From Scleroderma bovista (taxonomy: Eukaryota > Basidiomycota > Agaricomycetes > Boletales > Sclerodermataceae): DNA of 19,248 nt. Every line of letters starts with the position of its first letter. Within the stretch, counting starts at the first letter, position 1. The position numbers and the translations under genes are program-made. Shown piece by piece: positions 1 to 7,192 of this stretch. Under the pieces are notes generated by a model that was not told the DNA's origin, did not search any database, and saw nothing but the letters and a program-made list of their open reading frames with translations. The DNA is taken from positions 1 to 19,248 of the forward strand of contig JAYMGJ010000748.1 of assembly GCA_037178675.1 (NCBI GenBank). The letters are read 5' to 3'.

Positions 1-2
1 GC

Positions 3-534
3 TATGGCTCATATGAGTGGCAGGTGATGCCCTTTGGTCTCACCAATGCCCCTGCAGCCTTTCAGTGATTTGTCAACTTGGTCTTCACGGACATGCTTGA
101 TGTCTGTGTCGTAGTCTACCTCGATGACATCTTAGTCTACTTGGACAACATGGAGGACCATACTGAACACATCCAGGAAGTGCTTTGGCGACTCCATCAG
201 CACAAGCTTTACACCAAACCTGAAAAGTGTGAGTTCCATTTGGACTCAGTGGAGTACCTCAGGTACTTCCTCTCCCCTGATGGTTTGACAATGTCACAAG
301 ACAAAGTCCAGACAATCTGTGATTGGCCCGAACCTCACAAGGTAAAGGACATTCAGTCCTTCCTTGGCTTTGCAAACTTTTACTGTCAATTCATATTCAA
401 TTACTCTGATATAGTGGTCCCACTAACTCAGTTGACATGGAAAGATGCCTCTTGGGATTTCTCCGATGTCTGCCAATGGTCATTCAACCAACTCAAGGAG
501 GCCTTCACTACAGCTCCCATCCTCACCTTGCTAA
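3..534 (+). pseudogene. Reverse transcriptase domain of element 1 (partial)
   Basis: The frame starting at position 3 reads the RT palm and thumb. MPFGLTNAPAAF lies at 27-62, the catalytic box YLDDILVY (YxDD class) follows at about 117-140, then a region ending in the thumb motif SFLGFANFYCQFI. The frame is open from 78 but has TGA at 66-68 in the motif Q-stop-F, where the family has Q-R-F, a CGA to TGA change. Reading stops making sense as RT/RNase H after APILT at about 534: the next residues belong to the linker preceding the integrase. The RNase H domain, with its Asp/Glu catalytic residues, is therefore absent through an internal deletion of roughly 190 codons by comparison with the usual domain spacing. 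The fingers domain lies beyond the left edge. Confidence 0.92.
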
Positions 535-1441
535 AGCCCATCTCTCAGACACATCGAATCCCTGATGGTCAACCGATGAGACTGGTTACCTATGTCTCGA
601 TGACTGCATGTACGTCCCTGAGACTGATGACCTACATCTTCATGTCCTCAGATACAAGCATGACCATCCCCTATTGTCATATCCATACTTTTCCCAGTCG
701 CAACTCCGGTCTAACCCTGGCCTGCCTGACCTCTCCTTAGGCTTAGATGCAACTCCGGATCTAGTCCGGCCATCTCCAGCCCCATAGCTGCACTCCAGCT
801 CAACTCCGGTCACTATGTCCATCTCCACCTCAGGACTAACCCCTGTCTTCCTACAGACAGATCCGCGGTCTAACTCCTCCGTGTCGGACCTGTACCTACC
901 ACTAGTCGCTACTCTGGTTTCAGTCCGGCCACTCCCTTAGCCTTGTCTGCGACGTAGCCCAACTCCAGCTGGTACATCCAACTCCGGCTCAGTTCCACTC
1001 CTGCTCCTGCTCTGCTTCCTCTGTCAGGTCCACCAAAGGCTTAGGACATTTCCATGTCCAACTCCAGACCTTCCTCTGGCTACTCCGCCCTTCCTCCACC
1101 TGCACACTCCCTCCACTCTTACACTTCCTCCGGTCCTGCACTTCCTCCGGTCCCACTTCCTCTGGTCCTGGACATCGCTCCGGACTTAACATTAGTTAAG
1201 TCCACCTCCAACCCTTACTTGTCCTCTTCCAACCTAGTTCCCTTTACCTACTTGTCCCTGCATCTGCTCCGTCGTCCCTGTAATCCTAGTTCCCTGTTTC
1301 TGCTTCCGCTCCGGTTTATTTTCCTGTCCCTGCTTTATTTTCTTGTACCTGGTTTATTTTCCTGTCTGCTTCTGCTCCATCCCTTGTCTTGACATTAAGG
1401 TGTTTACTTGTCACCGTATATACTCACCTTAGTTTCATTAC

Positions 1442-1449
1442 TATATAAA
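1442..1449 (+). promoter_or_regulatory. TATA box of the solo LTR
   Basis: TATATAAA stands about 770 bp into the LTR, followed by a C/T-rich stretch suited to a transcription start. It suggests U3 is 675 to about 1470 and that the LTR reads to the right, into the element 1 integrase. Confidence 0.5.
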
Positions 1450-1680
1450 CTACTGTACTCCGGCCTAGTAGTCCTTAGATCAAATCTCGACTAAGATACT
1501 CCTCCCTCTGTACTACCCACTATGCTCCCCTTAATCCATCTGTCCACCTGAACTCCTGAACTCTGGCCATCTCCAATCTCCATCCTATCTCGTCCCCTTG
1601 GTCCTATGTCCGATCCTAGCAAGTCTCCTACTCGCACAAGGGCGAAAGCCAACTCTGTCCCAGACTCAATGCTAGACCTC

Positions 1681-1880
1681 TCAGGACTTATCCCACCTCT
1701 GGGATGTCCTTCGTCCGGACAAACTGTGCTTTACTCTGGTCCACTTTCCCGCGGTCCGGACTAACTCCGCAAAACCCGGACTTACTTCCAGTGCTCCTCT
1801 AGCGCCCGGACTTCGTCCGTATGACCCGGACTTGACTCTCTGCACTAAGTAGCACATACTAGTGTCAGGACTTACCTCCT
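1681..1880. repeat. Degenerate CCGGACTT repeats in the solo LTR
   Basis: The core (C/T)C(C/A)GGACTT or close variants recur about seven times between 1681 and 1880, at irregular spacing of 20-50 bp. A related CAACTCCGG motif recurs at about 700-1000. This is simple internal LTR repetition of unknown role, perhaps clustered regulatory sites. Confidence 0.55.
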
Positions 1881-2552
1881 CATTAGTTCCCTGCACCCCT
1901 GGACCTCCTAGTAAGATCGTTGAGGAGAACCAGTCTTGACACCTATTGGGACACTTCGGTCAGAACTGCACTCTAGAGCTCATCCATCACAAATACACAT
2001 GGCCAGGCATTCGTACCTACATAAAGGACTATGTTAAGTCCTGCATGGCCTGTGCCCAAGCTAAGATGCCACATCACCAACCCTATGGGATGCTCCCAAC
2101 TATCAAAGCAAGTCATATTCATCCCAACTCACAATACAATAACTTCCCCCAAGCTTGCACAGCTCTTCCTACTCCACATCTTCACTAAGCACAGCGTCCC
2201 TGCACATGTAATGTCTGACTGAGGCTCAGAGTTTGTCTCACACTTCTTCCGATCACTCAGTAAGGTCTTAGATATGAAATTACATTTCACTTTGGGCTAT
2301 CACCCAGAAGGTGATGGACAGACCAAGCGAGCTAACCAAACCCTTGAACAATACCTCAGGATGTACTGTAATTACCAGCAGGACAATTGGTCGGACCTAC
2401 TACCCCTCGCTGAGTTTGCCTACAACAATGCCCCTAGCACTATGACTGGTGTATCACCATTCTTCATGAACAAAGGATACCACCCAAACCTTACTGTGCA
2501 CCCTGAGTGCAATCTCTCATTGGCTCAGGCAAGGGAATATGCAGTTGACTTA

Positions 2553-3095
2553 CAGTGACTCCAAAAACCCTTTCCATAACTAACCCTAATGGCAGTGCAC
2601 AAAGCACACTGCCAAACACATAGAAAATGACACTAAGCTTTGGTGGAGTTGTAAATAGTACATGCTCTTGGCTACAATATTGCTCTGTAAGTCATGTGAT
2701 TTCATTCACACAGTCCAGAGATATGGGCATTTTAAAACAGCAAGTCCATGGAAAGGTTTTTTTCACTTTTGAATTGGTAACTAGGATCTCATTCAAAACA
2801 GTCTATAATTGCTATTGTTTGTTGATACAAACAAAGATACACATGTAACCAATATGTCTGAGCTTAAAAATGTTCACACACTTCTTTGTTTTCAATCACT
2901 ATCATAGTCAGATCCCTCTCTCTTACTCAACAAAACACTGTTCTCTCTTTGCTTGACTCTGGCAATTCTGGTGAAGCTATTGCAAAGCAAGTAGGTGTCA
3001 GCCCCTCTGCTGTATCTAAACCTTGCTCTAAGAAGTGTTCTGCCCTTCCTAAGGCCATTGGAGGGCATTCTTCCAAGCTTTCTCTTGCCAATATT
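2553..3095 (+). repeat. Left arm of the 543-bp inverted repeat
   Basis: Identical, base for base, to the reverse complement of 3792-4134 over 2553-2895 (343 bp). From 2896 to 3095 it matches the inner right arm with about 22 mismatches in 200 bp and no net indel. The outer part is the non-coding end and leader of the element; the inner part is transposase coding sequence. Confidence 0.95.
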
Positions 3096-3591
3096 TGCCA
3101 TGCTCAACATCTTATCACCTCTGGCAAGGCTGAAAATGCAGTTCAAGTCACCAAAGCCCTTTCCAATATCATTGACCAGCCTCCCTCTGCCAATACTGTT
3201 CATCTTCACTTGCAGAAATCTGGTATAAAAGCTGTAGTCGAGACCAAATACCCTATTGCTCACTTCGATTTTGCTTATACCCACAAGGACTGGACTATAG
3301 ACAACTGGAAGAGGGTTGTATGGTCTGATGAAATCAAAATCAATCACCTAGGGTCAGATGGACACAAGTGGGCTTGGAAAAAGGCAGGTAAGGTGCTCAA
3401 TAATAGGCTGGTACAGGGAATTCTGAAGTTTGGAGGTGGTTCCTTGATGATGTGAGGTTGCATGACTTGGGAGGGTGCTGGTTATACTATCAAGATTGAT
3501 GGTAGGATGGATGGGGACCTTTACCTTCAGATTTTGAAGGATTAGCTTCAACAAACATTGAAGCATTATGGTCTCAATCCATCTGATACTG
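2886..3591 (+). pseudogene. Tc1/mariner-type transposase, 5' part only
   Basis: The reading from 2904 gives (I)VRSLSLTQQNTVLSLLDSG, then a helix-turn-helix (GEAIAKQVGVSPSAVSK). A second DNA-binding region follows (KLSLANICHAQHLITSGKAE), then the start of the DDE core with WKRVVWSDE near 3313-3340, which holds the first catalytic Asp. The expected start ATG is ATA at 2904-2906. TGA at 3453 replaces a Trp codon in MM-W-GCM. TAG occurs near 3543 in the KD-stop-LQQTLKHYG stretch. About ten residues seem deleted near 3245-3260. The frame ends at LNPSD (about 3590), where the inverted right arm begins, so the second Asp and third acidic residue are missing. The minus-strand copy at 3783-3592 encodes only the N-terminus. 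Confidence 0.92.
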
Positions 3592-4134
3592 AATATTGGT
3601 AGAAGAAAGCTTGGAAGGATGCCCTCTGATGGCCTTAGGAATGGTAGAATGCTTCTTAGAGTGAAGTTTGGATACAGTAGAGGTGCTGAAACCAACTTGC
3701 TTGGCAATAGCTTCACCAAAATTGCCAGAGTCAAGCAAAGAGAGAACAGTGTTTTGTTGAGTAAGAGAGAGGGATCTGACCATGATAGTGGTTGAAAACA
3801 AAGAAGTGTGTGAACATTTTTAAGCTCAGACATATTGGTTACATGTGTATCTTTGTTTGTATCAACAAACAATAGCAATTATAGACTGTTTTGAATGAGA
3901 TCCTAGTTACCAATTCAAAAGTGAAAAAAACCTTTCCATGGACTTGCTGTTTTAAAATGCCCATATCTCTGGACTGTGTGAATGAAATCACATGACTTAC
4001 AGAGCAATATTGTAGCCAAGAGCATGTACTATTTACAACTCCACCAAAGCTTAGTGTCATTTTCTATGTGTTTGGCAGTGTGCTTTGTGCACTGCCATTA
4101 GGGTTAGTTATGGAAAGGGTTTTTGGAGTCACTG
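3592..4134 (-). repeat. Right arm of the 543-bp inverted repeat
   Basis: Read on the minus strand it repeats the element start, the leader and the first about 62 codons of the transposase. In this copy the expected start codon is intact (ATG at 3783-3781), whereas the left copy has ATA. Similarity ends abruptly after CCAATATT at 3592; beyond it lies the centre, read from the other direction. Confidence 0.95.
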
Positions 4135-4136
4135 TA

Positions 4137-4700
4137 GAGTCACTGCATGAGTACCTACATGAAGAAATAGCTGCCACCCAAAAGAGGTACCAAGACCCTG
4201 CTGATGCCAGAAGATCACCCAATTTCAAAGTCAGTGATCAAGTATCCATCAAGGCCAAGTACTTTAGGTCTACCCAACCATCAAAGAAACTCTCTGAGAA
4301 GAACCTCAGTCCCTACCCAATCATTGCCCAAGTTGGCACTTTATCATTCACAATCTGTCTCCCCGACTCTATGTGTGCTGTCCACCCCATCTTCCACGTC
4401 TCACAGCTTGAACCAGTGACACCGAACACAATACTGAATCGGTCACAACCTCCACCACCTCCCATCGAAGTCAATGGTGAACCTGAGTTTGAGATCACCA
4501 AGATGCTTGACTTAAAGTTCAACTGACATCAACACCAATGCCCACTCCTCTATCTAGTTAGATGGGCTGGTTACGAAGGTACTGATGAAGAAACATCTTG
4601 GTTGATTGCAACTGAGCTTGGACATGCATCAGAACTTGTGGCCAACTATCATAAGGCCTACCCAACTAAGCCAGGCCCCTTAGAAAGCCTCTCATGCTGA
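4137..4700 (+). pseudogene. Integrase C-terminus and chromodomain of element 1
   Basis: The frame continues from the left of the Tc1-type insertion: ESLHEYLHEEIAATQKRYQ, then VSIKAKYFRSTQPSKKLSEK, a GPY/F-like segment (NLSPYPIIAQVGTLSFTICL), HPIFHVSQLEP, a Pro-rich spacer, and DLKFN. TGA at 4524-4526 then interrupts a run where the family has several Arg residues, now stop-His-Gln-His-Gln. Each is explained by CGx becoming TGx or CAx. The chromodomain follows at about 4548-4640 (LLYLVRWAGYEGTDEETSWL), and pol ends with TGA at 4698-4700. Chromodomains of such integrases guide insertion to marked chromatin. Confidence 0.92.
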
Positions 4701-4987
4701 GTTGTCTAAATCACCGAACAAAGTCTATTGGCAGTGTAGAAAACAAAGTAAAAAAAAAAAAAAAAAACTAAATACAAGTACAGTCCAACTACTCAGACTC
4801 ACCCTCTCCATCTTTGTCTCCCAACTCCTCCTCCCTGTCCATCTCGTCTGACTCCTCCTGCTCTTCACTCCCCTTGGGCATTGTCTTGCCCTTGCCCTTC
4901 GGGTCCTTCAGGTCTGCTACCCTCTTCATCTCCCAGATGATCCCTTCCACCTGCCAACCCAGCTTTGCCAACTCCCTTGTATTGTGG
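4701..4987. other. Junction between element 1 and element 2, with an A18 tract
   Basis: No LTR or polypurine tract of element 1 is seen here. A run of 18 A occupies 4750-4767. To its right is the minus-strand acidic reading frame described separately. Element 2 begins at 4988. The A-run may be the tail of a retroposed transcript or simply a slippage-expanded tract; there is no clear target duplication to decide. Confidence 0.5.
4789..4971 (-). pseudogene. C-terminal fragment of an unrecognised Lys/Glu-rich protein
   Basis: A 60-codon minus-strand reading: a short amphipathic start (LGWQVEGIIWEMKRVADLK), a basic KGKGK segment, then a strongly acidic tail (EEQEESDEMDREEELGDK) ending GEGESE-stop. 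The composition is consistent and protein-like rather than random. Such a basic patch followed by an acidic tail is known at the C-termini of lineage-expanded basidiomycete proteins that start with CxxC-type Cys motifs, but the family cannot be named from this piece. It is cut off 17 bp from the LTR of element 2 at 4988, so the upstream part of the gene may have been separated by that element. See the Cys-rich frame at 15199-15540 on the same strand. Confidence 0.4.
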
Positions 4988-5562
4988 TGTAAGGAAGTCT
5001 TGTGCTCTGTCTACAAAAACTTGCCATTTCACATCTTCATGCATATCATGTCCATCTCAAATGTCTCACATGCATCAAAACTTGTGTCTCATCACCGACA
5101 TCATCACTGATGTCATACATAGTATGTTTTTCTTTCTCTTTTCCTCATGTCTCTCCTTTTTCTTTCATCATACTGTCTCATGTTATCACATTAAAACCTC
5201 ATGCCTAATATCCTTGACATTCTGTCTCTTTCCTCACTGTCTCCAACCACCACAGTCAAACTATACCTTATTTAGATGAGCCTCAAGGCATTTTTGTACC
5301 TTTCCTTTTATCTTGTTCCTCATCTTTCAGCTCATTCTCTGTTCTTTGTGCACATCTAGTATATAATATCTCTTGTACAGTCTAGGAGAAGCAGAATGGA
5401 ATTTCCCCTCACATTTGTTCTCAAATTTCTTCATCTGATCATGCTCGACTCGACTCAAGATTTTCACCACTTTGCTTACTTCATTGGCTTCTGACTTGGT
5501 ACGTTTCCCCTGAATAGAACTCACTGACGGTTGTTCTACAACAGGATGACATTGACATTACA
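4988..5562 (+). repeat. 5' LTR of element 2
   Basis: 575 bp, TG...CA, collinear without net gaps with 12306-12880. By hand count about 47 positions differ. Roughly 16 dinucleotides are TG in one LTR and CA in the other, about 7 more keep CG in one copy, and only one transversion was noticed. This pattern points to loss of the same ancestral CpG sites independently in each copy. Confidence 0.95.
5360..5366 (+). promoter_or_regulatory. TATA box in the 5' LTR
   Basis: TATATAA, in the context AGTATATAATATC, 372 bp into the LTR. It is conserved at the same offset in the 3' LTR (12678-12684). It probably marks the U3/R boundary region and the transcription start of element 2. Confidence 0.6.
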
Positions 5563-5564
5563 CT

Positions 5565-5580
5565 TGGAGCCCACCACAGA
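5565..5580 (+). other. Candidate primer binding site of element 2
   Basis: TGGAGCCCACCACAG starts two bases after the LTR end. A PBS normally begins TGG, complementary to the CCA end of a tRNA, and sits within a few bases of the LTR. The cognate tRNA was not identified. Confidence 0.4.
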
Positions 5581-6438
5581 TTCAAGGGACCCTGTACCTT
5601 GTTTCTATATTTTCTTTTCCTTTTCTGTTTCTATTAACCCCATGATAGGTTGCCCATCCTGTTGCCCAGGATCGTTCCAAACAAGAATCATATGGTACCA
5701 CCACAAGTAGAGAAAAAGCTGGCTGTCCCACCGCCAGAACACTGTATTCCCCCCACAGATCATACCCCATCTCACCCAGTTGCCTCAGTATCCACCAACG
5801 CACTGTTTTGCCTTTGCCCAGCTGCCTTCACTGAAGAATCAGCCAGATTGCCAGTATTGCCATCACCCCAGCCTAGATTGTCATATAATCGCACCCACAC
5901 CCATTTGCCCATCATTCCTACCACACGCTGTAGAGGGGGAGTCCTTTGAAGGTGTGAAAATGGGTGTCCACCCAAGGAGACCTGGTCTGGCTTGTCTAGG
6001 GGAGCTAAGGAGAATAGAGCACAGGAGCGCACTCGGAGGTTCTGGGAGTTGAGAGAGCAGAGTAGGGGTGAGGAGTGCAGTGAAAATGCACAGGGAGTGC
6101 GTGACTAGGGAGTAGGGAGGTTGCCTAGTGTGTGTAGACACACACTAGGGAGAGCTAGGAATAGCGGGAACCACTGGAAATCGTTGGAGCACTGAATAGG
6201 GTCATCTAGGGTCATCAGAAAAACAAAGAGAGAGTGGCAGGACACGAGAGAAACAACTGAGAAACACTGAAAATGACAAGACTCACACTTAGACACTTAG
6301 ATGGGGGTGGAAAAGGAAACTTCTTATTTTTGTGTGGGTTAGGGCTATATAGTGAAACCTAGTCCAGGGGAAAGGGTGCAAGTGACCTGAAGAGAAGGAG
6401 AGGGGATGACAGCACTAAGAGAGAACACATTACCAACA
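5581..6438. other. Long leader of element 2 without a recognised gene
   Basis: About 860 bp between the PBS and the readable gag. The first half is pyrimidine-rich. From about 5930 to 6430 the plus strand turns purine-rich (GAG and GGGGAG runs), holds a TATATAG sequence at about 6347, and includes a 26-bp perfect palindrome at 6124-6149. Small reading frames (5650-5949 plus, 5772-6032 minus) show no recognisable domain. The composition switch could reflect a small insertion in opposite orientation, but no borders or duplication were found. Confidence 0.45.
6124..6149. repeat. 26-bp perfect palindrome
   Basis: CCTAGTGTGTGT, then AG, then ACACACACTAGG: a 12-bp perfect stem with a two-base centre, lying in the leader of element 2. 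It can extrude as a cruciform; in RNA the two-base loop would force the top pairs open. Confidence 0.9.
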
Positions 6439-6558
6439 TTGTCATCTACCCTGGACCCCTTGAACTCCCTCCATTCTCTCAACGGATCCCAATCCCATCT
6501 CCAATCTGCTGCTCCAACATCTGTCTTGACCTCTTCTCCCCTTCACTGACCCAGATCA

Positions 6559-7192
6559 TTGTCTTGCCCTCAGCCCCCATCTCTCCTGTTGTGTGCAGTC
6601 CCCCTCCCAATTATTCTGCCTGTCCCCCTGCCAACTATTCCATCCATTTCTGCCAATGTTTCTGCCCCAATGTCATCTTCTACCACCTCTATTAGTGCTA
6701 TCAAAGACATGCCTGGTGCTGGATCCACCAAGGCCCCTGCATTTACTGGAAATTCGTTGGACTTACTTGAGTTCTTTGAGGAGTTTGAGCACCTTTCCCA
6801 TTCCTGCAGTGTATCCAACCAAGACAAGTGTTGGCTTGTCCTTCACTATGTCGATACCACCACAAAGTGCTTCTGGGTAATGCTTCCTGAATACAAAGCT
6901 CAGGACTATGATCAGTTCAAGGAGGAGATATTTAAAATGTATCCTGGCTCAGAGAAAGGTGTCTACTACACTTATTGAGATCTTGAGTGCATTGACATCG
7001 CTGCTGCAGAACTCAGCATCTCTACTGAAGCAGAACTCCTCCAGTATTACCATCAGTTTTCTCTGATTGTGATTTGGCTGATGAAGTAGGGTAAGCTCTC
7101 AGGACATGAGCATGACATGTGGTTTTGGGAAGGCCTTCCTGTTAGCGCTTGCAGAGCAATTTCCCACTGTCTGGAGCTTCAGAACCCATGGA
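6559..7192 (+). pseudogene. gag of element 2, N-terminal part
   Basis: Coding character can be followed from about 6439 in the same frame, through a TGA at 6547-6549, so the true start lies upstream of 6559. A low-complexity Pro/Ser N-terminus leads into the gag core: KAPAFTGNSLDLLEFFEEFE at about 6730-6790, then CWLVLHYVDTTTKCFW, LPEYKAQDYDQFKEEIFKMY, a TGA at 6976 where an Arg is expected (TY-stop-DLE), TEAELLQYYHQF, a TAG at 7087, and WFWEGLP...LELQNPW ending near 7192. This is the capsid-forming region of Ty3/Gypsy Gag. Homology on the plus strand stops at about 7192 because the next segment is inverted. Confidence 0.85.

Larger units (their letters stand above)
675..1941. repeat. Solo LTR (1267 bp) nested in element 1, with CCTAT target duplication
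   Basis: The insert starts TGTCATATCC and ends GTCTTGACA, so it has TG...CA ends and a 5-bp terminal inverted repeat TGTCA/TGACA. CCTAT occurs directly on both sides (670-674 and 1942-1946). Removing the insert with one CCTAT restores the integrase frame H-D-H-P-L-L-G-H-F-G-Q without any other change. There is no second copy of the TGTCATATCC start inside, so this is one LTR left by LTR-LTR recombination, not a two-LTR element. It is pyrimidine-rich on this strand with many CCGG sites, unlike the CpG-poor host element. Reading frames inside it (for example 1054-1392) look like by-products of composition. If the TATA box at 1442 is real, the LTR is oriented on the plus strand. Confidence 0.88.
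545..2552 (+). pseudogene. Integrase N-terminal zinc finger and catalytic core of element 1, interrupted by a solo LTR
   Basis: The linker is read in frame from about 548 (SNP-stop-W, stop at 563-565), through DDCMYVPETDDL at 599-634, to KHDHPL. It is broken at 674 by the solo LTR and resumes at 1947 as LGHFGQ. The HHCC zinc finger ends with CMAC near 2042. After GMLPTIK (about 2107) there is a frame change and a gap: the stretch with the first catalytic Asp is missing, and reading resumes at FIPTHNTITS. The second Asp is kept (SD before the TGA at 2220-2222). In the third catalytic motif the usual Glu is Lys (DGQTKRANQTLEQ). The frame then runs open to 2552, where the Tc1-type element sits. 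Confidence 0.9.
2553..4134 (+). mobile_element. Fold-back Tc1/mariner-type element inserted in element 1 integrase
   Basis: The element begins CAGTGACTCC and ends with its reverse complement GGAGTCACTG. It is flanked by TA at 2551-2552 and 4135-4136, the target duplication of Tc1/mariner elements. Excision with one TA gives an uninterrupted integrase reading (VDL-ESLHEYLHEEI). The element has 543-bp inverted arms (2553-3095 and 3592-4134) and a 496-bp unique centre. The left arm plus centre carry the 5' part of a transposase. The right arm is an inverted second copy of the same 5' part, so the 3' half of the gene is missing. It cannot encode an active transposase, but its ends are intact and could in principle be mobilised in trans. 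Confidence 0.93.
1..4700 (+). mobile_element. Element 1: decayed chromodomain Ty3/Gypsy retrotransposon (pol only), 5' end outside window
   Basis: Pol pieces follow the Ty3/Gypsy order: RT (3-534), the linker before integrase (545-674), integrase zinc finger and core (1947-2552), integrase C-terminus and chromodomain (4137-4700). Two later insertions, 675-1941 and 2553-4134, interrupt it. The RNase H region is missing and so is the first part of the integrase core. Stops at 66, 563, 2220 and 4524 all sit where an Arg is expected in the family and fit CGA to TGA. No polypurine tract or 3' LTR is visible after the pol stop at 4698, so the right end seems lost. This copy is dead. The C-terminal chromodomain places it with the chromoviruses. 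Confidence 0.93.

Noticed and set aside
1054..1392. 112-codon Leu/Pro/Ser-rich frame in the solo LTR
   Set aside because: Explained by the pyrimidine-rich composition; lies across the U3 of an LTR.
1606..1765. Possible gag start (MSDPSKSPTRTRAK...) after the TATA box at 1442
   Set aside because: It lies inside the TG...CA borders defined by the CCTAT duplication, so it belongs to the LTR itself; no gag core follows.
2627..2848. 73-codon frame, identical on both strands (also 4060-3839)
   Set aside because: It lies in the non-coding terminal repeat and is identical only because the arms are identical; no protein-like motif.
3354..3878. 174-codon minus-strand frame across the centre and right arm of the Tc1-type element
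   Set aside because: A shadow: the transposase N-terminus in the right arm is read in another frame (3783-3592), and the centre is coding on the plus strand.
5327..5524. 65-codon minus-strand frame present in both LTRs of element 2 (also 12842-12645)
   Set aside because: The two LTRs are copies of each other, so conservation is expected. The protein has no motif and the differences follow CpG decay rather than codon position.
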